64,000 nucleotides of DNA, taken from assembly GCA_020746875.1 (NCBI GenBank), contig JAGTJL010000011.1:806001-870000 (forward strand), given 5' to 3'. Source of the stretch: Rhexocercosporidium sp. MPI-PUGE-AT-0058 (lineage: Eukaryota; Ascomycota; Leotiomycetes; Helotiales). The notes beneath the pieces were generated by a model. That model was not told the DNA's origin and ran no database searches. It was given only the letters and a program-made list of their open reading frames with translations. The translations under genes were made by a program, and so were the position numbers. This document shows positions 59,365-64,000 of the stretch, piece after piece; positions within the stretch are counted from its first letter, which is position 1, and each line of letters begins with the position of its first letter.

Positions 59365-60306
59365 ATGGGATACTTCAGCGATAAATATGGTAGCAATGTC
59401 TACATAGCCTCGAATCAGTCTCCTGGAGAACCGCCATACTCTGCTTCCTCGAGACAATCAGACTTTGCTTCTCTGCCCGACTTGGAAAAGAAAGATCAAG
59501 TAAGGGACCGGGAACAATTACCCCGCCACCCCGCTATCACATCCACCAGAGCTAATAATTTCCAGACATACAAACGCATCATCCGAGTCCTACGCTTAAT
59601 CTCTCGTCTCGTATCCCTCATCCTCAATGCTTTCATGATCGGCATCCTATCCTTCGCCCTTACAAAGTACTATCTCACTCGCAACAATGTGATCGCGGGC
59701 AACCAGAAAGCGTGGGTAACGCCTACGACCCTCTGGCCGACTTTTATGCTTCTCGGTATTGCTGCTATTACATTCTTCATGAACTTAGTCACGCTCTGTT
59801 CGTACACCTGTGGTGTTGGAGCAGCGAACAAAAGCTCGACAGCCACGACATGTGTGGAAATCATACTCCTGGCCGTTCACGTTGTTTCCTGGGCTGTTGC
59901 AGCAGGGCTCTACCGAATGGCGGAGACAGGAACGGATTTGTGGGGATATACCTGCAGTTCGAGAGCAGATGAGATAGAATCCCAAGTGAAGGCATATGTG
60001 AGTTTCGGGAAATTGTGTAATCTCCAAGTAAGCTCACCTCATCTTCGACCTACGCGTTTTAGGACTAATAGAATCGATCAGACCGGAGCTTGGTACGCGT
60101 CGATCCTACAAGCTATTGCTTACCTCCTCACGTTCATCATCACACTTCTCGCTCTGAAGAGAATATTCCACAAGAAGAAGATGCAGAAGGTTCGGGATGG
60201 CATGGCGATGGAGCTGGGACACAACCAGAATACTGATGTGGAGAATGCCTACAGCCCTGGTGTGGGGAGGAAGTACGTGCCGCTCATGGCTGAAAATCGG
60301 GGATAA
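59365..60306 (+). CDS. Four-span membrane protein, fungal, unknown function
   Basis: Two exons (59365-60027, 60082-60306) separated by a 54 nt intron (GTAAGC...ATCAG), about 295 aa. The cytosolic N-terminus is Ser/charged-rich (GSNVYIASNQSPGEPPYSA). Four membrane segments follow: SLILNAFMIGILSFALTKYY, FMLLGIAAITFFMNLVTLCS, IILLAVHVVSWAVAAGLY and ILQAIAYLLTFIITLLALK, the layout of MARVEL-like fungal membrane proteins. A charged C-terminal tail ends YVPLMAENRG. Start chosen at 59365 because residues upstream in the same frame are not protein-like and the duplicated relic of this region is not frame-conserved. Role unknown. Confidence 0.75.
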   Translation: MGYFSDKYGSNVYIASNQSPGEPPYSASSRQSDFASLPDLEKKDQVRDREQLPRHPAITSTRANNFQTYKRIIRVLRLISRLVSLILNAFMIGILSFALTKYYLTRNNVIAGNQKAWVTPTTLWPTFMLLGIAAITFFMNLVTLCSYTCGVGAANKSSTATTCVEIILLAVHVVSWAVAAGLYRMAETGTDLWGYTCSSRADEIESQVKAYVSFGKLCNLQVSSPHLRPTRFRTNRIDQTGAWYASILQAIAYLLTFIITLLALKRIFHKKKMQKVRDGMAMELGHNQNTDVENAYSPGVGRKYVPLMAENRG

Positions 60307-60743
60307 TGAGCTAAGATATCGTTACTTGGTCTCCCAACATGATGTTTAGATATGTCGCTATTGCGGGTCTCTGCTTTGGTCTTGATTCTGGTTTCCTTCT
60401 CACATATCCCTGCTATTGATCTTTTCTTTTGTGGTTCACATAAGATTCCAATATTTCTGAGAAGTGCAATGGCGCCATGAATTTTTGCGTAAATGAATAA
60501 AATTTTAACCAGTGTTAATTCTACACAGGACCGAGCAGATAGACCTTCATCCCGAGTCACATAGTTCACACAATGAGTCGAGATTTATGCCATTGGTTTT
60601 TTTTTTTCGACTTTCGTCAAATGGAAAGTTTACATGAAAGCAACGTCATCTAGCTATGTACTCTGGTGCTCAGACTGCAGCCATGGCCCACCAATGTGTA
60701 TCATATCCTGCCTTCAAACAGACCTCCACGGCTTCCAGCGGAC
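60307..60743. other. Convergent intergenic region
   Basis: 3' ends of the tetraspan gene (plus) and the repeat-containing gene (minus); a T11-12 tract at 60597-60609. Part of it resembles 54780-54930. Confidence 0.45.
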
Positions 60744-61820
60744 CTATTTCTTCTCATCCTTAGGCTTCGGTACATTCTTCTCAAAGGCCCATTCCTCGGG
60801 TGGCTCCGTCTTAGGCTTTTTGTTGTCCGGATCAGGGTTCTCGGAGTAATACTCCCATTTAGCCCTTTGCACCTGATGATCGGAGCCAAGGAAAGCAGGC
60901 TGCTCGTAACATTTTACACCATCAATCTTTTCCACTCCTTCGACATAGACGTAGCAGTTCATAATGACGGGGTGAGGATACCAAGGGCCAAATCTCTCAG
61001 AGCCCTTATTACCAAGGTTACGCTTTTCTTTCAAGACGATGATGCCCCCGAGCCCTTCTTCGAGGTGTTGATCAAGCATGGCGTGTCTGCCTTCGTCACA
61101 GATGAATCCGCCCCAGCCACCTTGATCCGCGCGCTCCCATTTGTATTGCTCTGGGCAAGCTCCGATTTCTTTGATCTTCTTCTGAGCCCAGTCCTCTTGA
61201 TTCTTCTGCTCCTTTGGTGCAAGACTGGAATATTGAGTCTGGCGCGCGGACATGATTCTATCTTCTTTGGTGACAATGAAACTCTTGATTGGAGTATCTC
61301 TGAACATCAAGCTTGGCATCACAGACTTGGCTTTCGTATTCTCCTTGAACGGCATGACAGATTTTGCCCTTGGATCGTCCTTAAACATGGAACTTTGCAT
61401 CACAGACTTAGCCTTCGCATTGTCTTTGAACATTGCGCTTTGCATCATTGACTTGGCTTTGGTTGGCTTTGACTCGGTAGGGAGGTTAGTCTTCGCGTCG
61501 TAGTAAATAGAGGTCCTTGGGACTCGAGACTGTGGCTTCTTGCCAGGCGATAGCAACTCCGGGTAGTTTGACTTTGGAGTTGTTGTTGGCAACTCCTTGA
61601 AATCGTCGTATTCCTCGTCGAAGTCCTCGTCTTCTGGGATGGAGCCAAAGGCTGATTTAACTTTCCTGCCTTGCTCCTTGGCGGGTGCGCGAGAGGAGAT
61701 CTTGTCTTTCTGTGGGGCGATAGACATGTCTCTGAATATGGCTGAGGCTAGAGCTTCTTTACCTTCGTCGGCCATGGGTATCTTGGAGGAGAGGTTCGTA
61801 GAGCGGGGCTTTTCTGACAT
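60744..61820 (-). CDS. Acidic/Lys-rich protein with internal 13-residue repeats
   Basis: Single exon, 358 aa, family not recognised. The N-terminal half is disordered with an acidic patch (PEDEDFDEEYDDF, 62-74). Residues 121-177 hold four tandem units: AKSMMQSAMFKD, AKSVMQSSMFKD, AKSVMPFKE and AKSVMPSLMFRD; a related ASAIFRDM occurs near residue 26. The C-terminal half looks folded (CPEQYKWERADQGGWGGFIC, HAMLDQHLEEGLGGIIVL, GPWYPHPVIMNCYVYVEGVE, EWAFEKNVPKPKDEKK), with two cysteines flanking a Gly/Trp-rich loop. No signal peptide. The C-terminal pattern recurs, as far as I can recall, in uncharacterised fungal proteins. Confidence 0.75.
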   Translation of the reverse strand: MSEKPRSTNLSSKIPMADEGKEALASAIFRDMSIAPQKDKISSRAPAKEQGRKVKSAFGSIPEDEDFDEEYDDFKELPTTTPKSNYPELLSPGKKPQSRVPRTSIYYDAKTNLPTESKPTKAKSMMQSAMFKDNAKAKSVMQSSMFKDDPRAKSVMPFKENTKAKSVMPSLMFRDTPIKSFIVTKEDRIMSARQTQYSSLAPKEQKNQEDWAQKKIKEIGACPEQYKWERADQGGWGGFICDEGRHAMLDQHLEEGLGGIIVLKEKRNLGNKGSERFGPWYPHPVIMNCYVYVEGVEKIDGVKCYEQPAFLGSDHQVQRAKWEYYSENPDPDNKKPKTEPPEEWAFEKNVPKPKDEKK

Positions 61821-62773
61821 GTTGGAGGTTTGATTAGGAAAGAGTTTGGAGAGCGGAGCTCGCGAAGTTGTTCCAAAGATCGTTAATGATACAGAGTTTG
61901 AGAAGTATTGAGCTTGGAGTACGGCGTTTGTGGAGGAGCAACGGAAATGAAGAGCTGTAGAAACTCTGGGTGCTTATATAGTAGACTAAAGCTAGTACGA
62001 GTCGTCTAGAGTGTACACTCACAGGCTGTAAGTCTATAGAGTAGTACTCAGGCTTCGCTGATGTCGTGATTCCAAAAAAAAAAGAGGGGGGGGGGGAGGC
62101 TCGCATTGACTGACAGTCACGGTCTGTCTCTCGGCTGCCGGGCAACCTGAAGCGCAGGCAGCGAATTCTGATTCACTTGCGAGGTTACATACCGTCCGCA
62201 TCATCGGTCGAAGTTGCTGAGTCGCTGAAACAATTTTTTATAGAGCAGTCGTGGTAGCGCCCTTCTCCGTGAGACATTAACAAAAAAAAGCGAGGTTTCT
62301 GGTGAGCCTTTGGTCCAGATGTTTCTCCAATGCCATGAGCGACTGACATTTGTCAAATTCGTGTTAGGTGTGAACTGCTCGAGCTGATATCGATAGAGAT
62401 CTGAATCCATCGCTTCGAAAAATCCCTCAACTCCAGAAATATTTTGTGCTTCTGTCTCCTCCCATGCGAGTTTGTAACTTCCATAGATCTCATAAATCAG
62501 CTGATTCCCAAAAGCATCGGAATATACACATAAAATAAAGCCAGGTGTTTAATATTAATTGAGAGAGAACATTGTTTCATTTGTAGCTCAGTACGATAAA
62601 AGGACTTATTTGTGTTCTGTTCCGGAATGTGCTCTGCTAATAATGTATCTAGAAGTTATACGGACCCGGCCAGCCAAGGTTATTTTAATTTCTTGAGAGA
62701 TCAACTGGGATCGCCTCATTCAGGATGGACTTCATCCTCTTGCCAGTTCATCCTAGATGTTAAGTGGAGCCAA
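61821..62773. other. Intergenic with homopolymer tracts
   Basis: A run of A directly followed by a run of G at about 62073-62097 (slippage-prone). A 69-codon open frame at 62201-62410 (minus) has no supporting feature. Otherwise nothing seen. Confidence 0.45.
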
Positions 62774-64000
62774 TCAGTGCTGTTCCTTCAGCTTGCCCTC
62801 TGCATTCTCTGGGAACCATCTCATAGCTACTGTCCCCATGAGGGTGATTACGATGAGCACCACCCACACCAGATATCCATTCAGGAACTGGCTTCGGGCT
62901 CCAGCAGCGAATATACTTGTGAATGCCAAGGGACCAACTGTTCGGATGGCGCTCACGAATGTAAGTGCCAAGGCATTGAGCGTCCCGAATGCTGCGGGAG
63001 ATGGCGACACATCATTCAGTGCCAGTTGGACACAAGCTATAAAAATTGAGTACGCCAGAAGTAGCAAGAAGTGTAATGTGCCTTACTGAATGCCATGGAC
63101 ACCCCGCTACCGATGACTTGAACTGTTGGGGCTGGTCACCATGTTAGCATGTTTTCGGCAGCAAGCTTTAACGTCTGTTGATAGCAGTCGGTCAGCCAAG
63201 AACGGGAACAAACATACCAACAATCCAAAACGCTGTTGTCCAACCTTGGCGAAGGAAGTAATTACAAAGTGGGGCAACTATGAAGGTCAGGGGCCAAATG
63301 AGATAGCAGGCTCGCAAAATGGTTCCAGTGCCGTATTTGCGATGGAAAATTGGGAAGAAGACGAGAAGCCAGATGGATTGTGCGATTCCGATACTGCCCA
63401 AGAAGTAGGATATTTGTCTTGGGGTGAATCCAAAGCCTCCCAGTGAAGGCCGAGTGAACCAGAACAAAGGAGATACTGACAATGCGTCAGAAAAGACTGT
63501 GAGAGGGGTGGGAAAGAGTACCAGCGGAGTAACCAAGTCCAAGCAGCATTACATGTGTGTAGATACACAAAACATATGTTACTCCTGGTTTCTTCATGAT
63601 TTCAAGAATTGTCATTTCAGCTTCGACCAGGGTACCGTCCTCATTCGTGCTTTTTTTTCGCTTGAGAGTCTATGAAACAATCAGAACAGAGAATATATAG
63701 ACGGGAATAGACAATTGGACCTCTTTGACAAAAATCCCACAGACAAGTGACGCAAGCAAAGCGATCGAGCCCGTGACGAACGTCGGGAGGGCATAGGGGT
63801 AGTCGTTGAAGAATTGTACTCGTTTAAATACCCCACCATATTGTTCCGCCGGACTCTGCAGAGCACCACCTGAATTTGTATCAGCTGTGTAGTTTTTCGG
63901 GAAACAACGTTCATACCGATCAATGGCCCCGTTAATATGCCCATGTTACCACTAAAGGCGAAGAAACTGAACGCCCTGGCCTGCGTTCGAGGGGTACTGT
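62774..64000 (-). CDS. DHA1-type MFS transporter, 5' end beyond the window
   Basis: C-terminal two thirds of a 12-span drug/metabolite transporter. Minus-strand exons join cleanly: ARAFSFFAFSGNMGILTGPL to GGALQSPAEQYGGVF (the conserved G-x-L-x-x-P-x-E loop), membrane helix ALPTFVTGSIALLASLVCG, central loop TLKRKKSTNEDG, helix VLCIYTHVMLLGLGYSA joined to VSPLFWFTRPSLGGFGF over a 47 nt intron, FLGSIGIAQSIWLLVFFP, WPLTFIVAPLCNYF, VQVIGSGVSMAF joined to CVQLALNDVSPSPAAFGTLN, and the last helix YLVWVVLIVITLMGTVAM. It ends AEGKLKEQH at 62774. The family exports small molecules or drugs by proton antiport; the substrate cannot be read here. Confidence 0.85.

Noticed and set aside
62612..63446. Plus-strand open frames over the 3' MFS gene
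   Set aside because: Antisense shadows of membrane-helix codons of the minus-strand transporter.

Overview
This is eukaryotic DNA from a filamentous ascomycete. Genes carry short introns (about 45-110 nt, GT..AG with CTAAC/CTGAC-like branch sites). The families are fungal: HET-domain protein, PTH11/SAT4-type rhodopsin-domain protein, raptor (Kog1), Tea1/Kel1-type kelch protein, UNC93-like and DHA1 MFS transporters. Transposon copies are AT-rich and full of TGG-to-TAG and CAG-to-TAG changes typical of repeat-induced point mutation (RIP). The mix of M35-like metalloproteases, DUF7730-like proteins and HeLo-like/kinase proteins suggests a leotiomycete (Helotiales-type) genome; that is an inference. 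No rRNA, tRNA or CRISPR was seen.

Left part (1-8 kb): the 3' end of an UNC93-like transporter, a small hypothetical ORF, then a head-to-head pair sharing a 429 bp promoter: a protein kinase with two C-terminal SH3 domains (minus) and an alpha-helical (HeLo-like) protein with a C-terminal pseudokinase (plus). A Tc1/mariner-type MITE sits on the 3' end of the kinase gene and supplies its stop codon. The pair resembles in outline the animal RIPK3/MLKL kinase-pseudokinase executioner arrangement.

Repeat-rich part (8-27 kb): two AT-rich RIP-mutated islands. They flank a rhodopsin-domain membrane protein gene and a broken fragment of another. The second island is a nest: a Mutator-like element (MULE) on plus, split by a 6.6 kb Ty3/Gypsy LTR retrotransposon on minus, with identical 5 bp target duplications (GTTAT). 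A single-exon HET-domain gene follows.

Housekeeping part (27-47.5 kb): cytosolic aspartyl-tRNA synthetase, TORC1 subunit raptor, a 3.3 kb divergent intergenic region, a large kelch/coiled-coil polarity protein, a gene-free low-complexity stretch with two pentanucleotide microsatellites, and a J-domain gene interrupted by two in-frame TAG codons.

Right part (48-64 kb): a modular secreted protein with a GC-AG intron, then a tandemly duplicated accessory cassette [M35-like metalloprotease + DUF7730-like protein (+ tetraspan membrane protein)] whose copies are decaying differently. It is followed by the intact tetraspan gene, an acidic repeat-containing protein and the 3' part of a DHA1-type MFS transporter running off the window.
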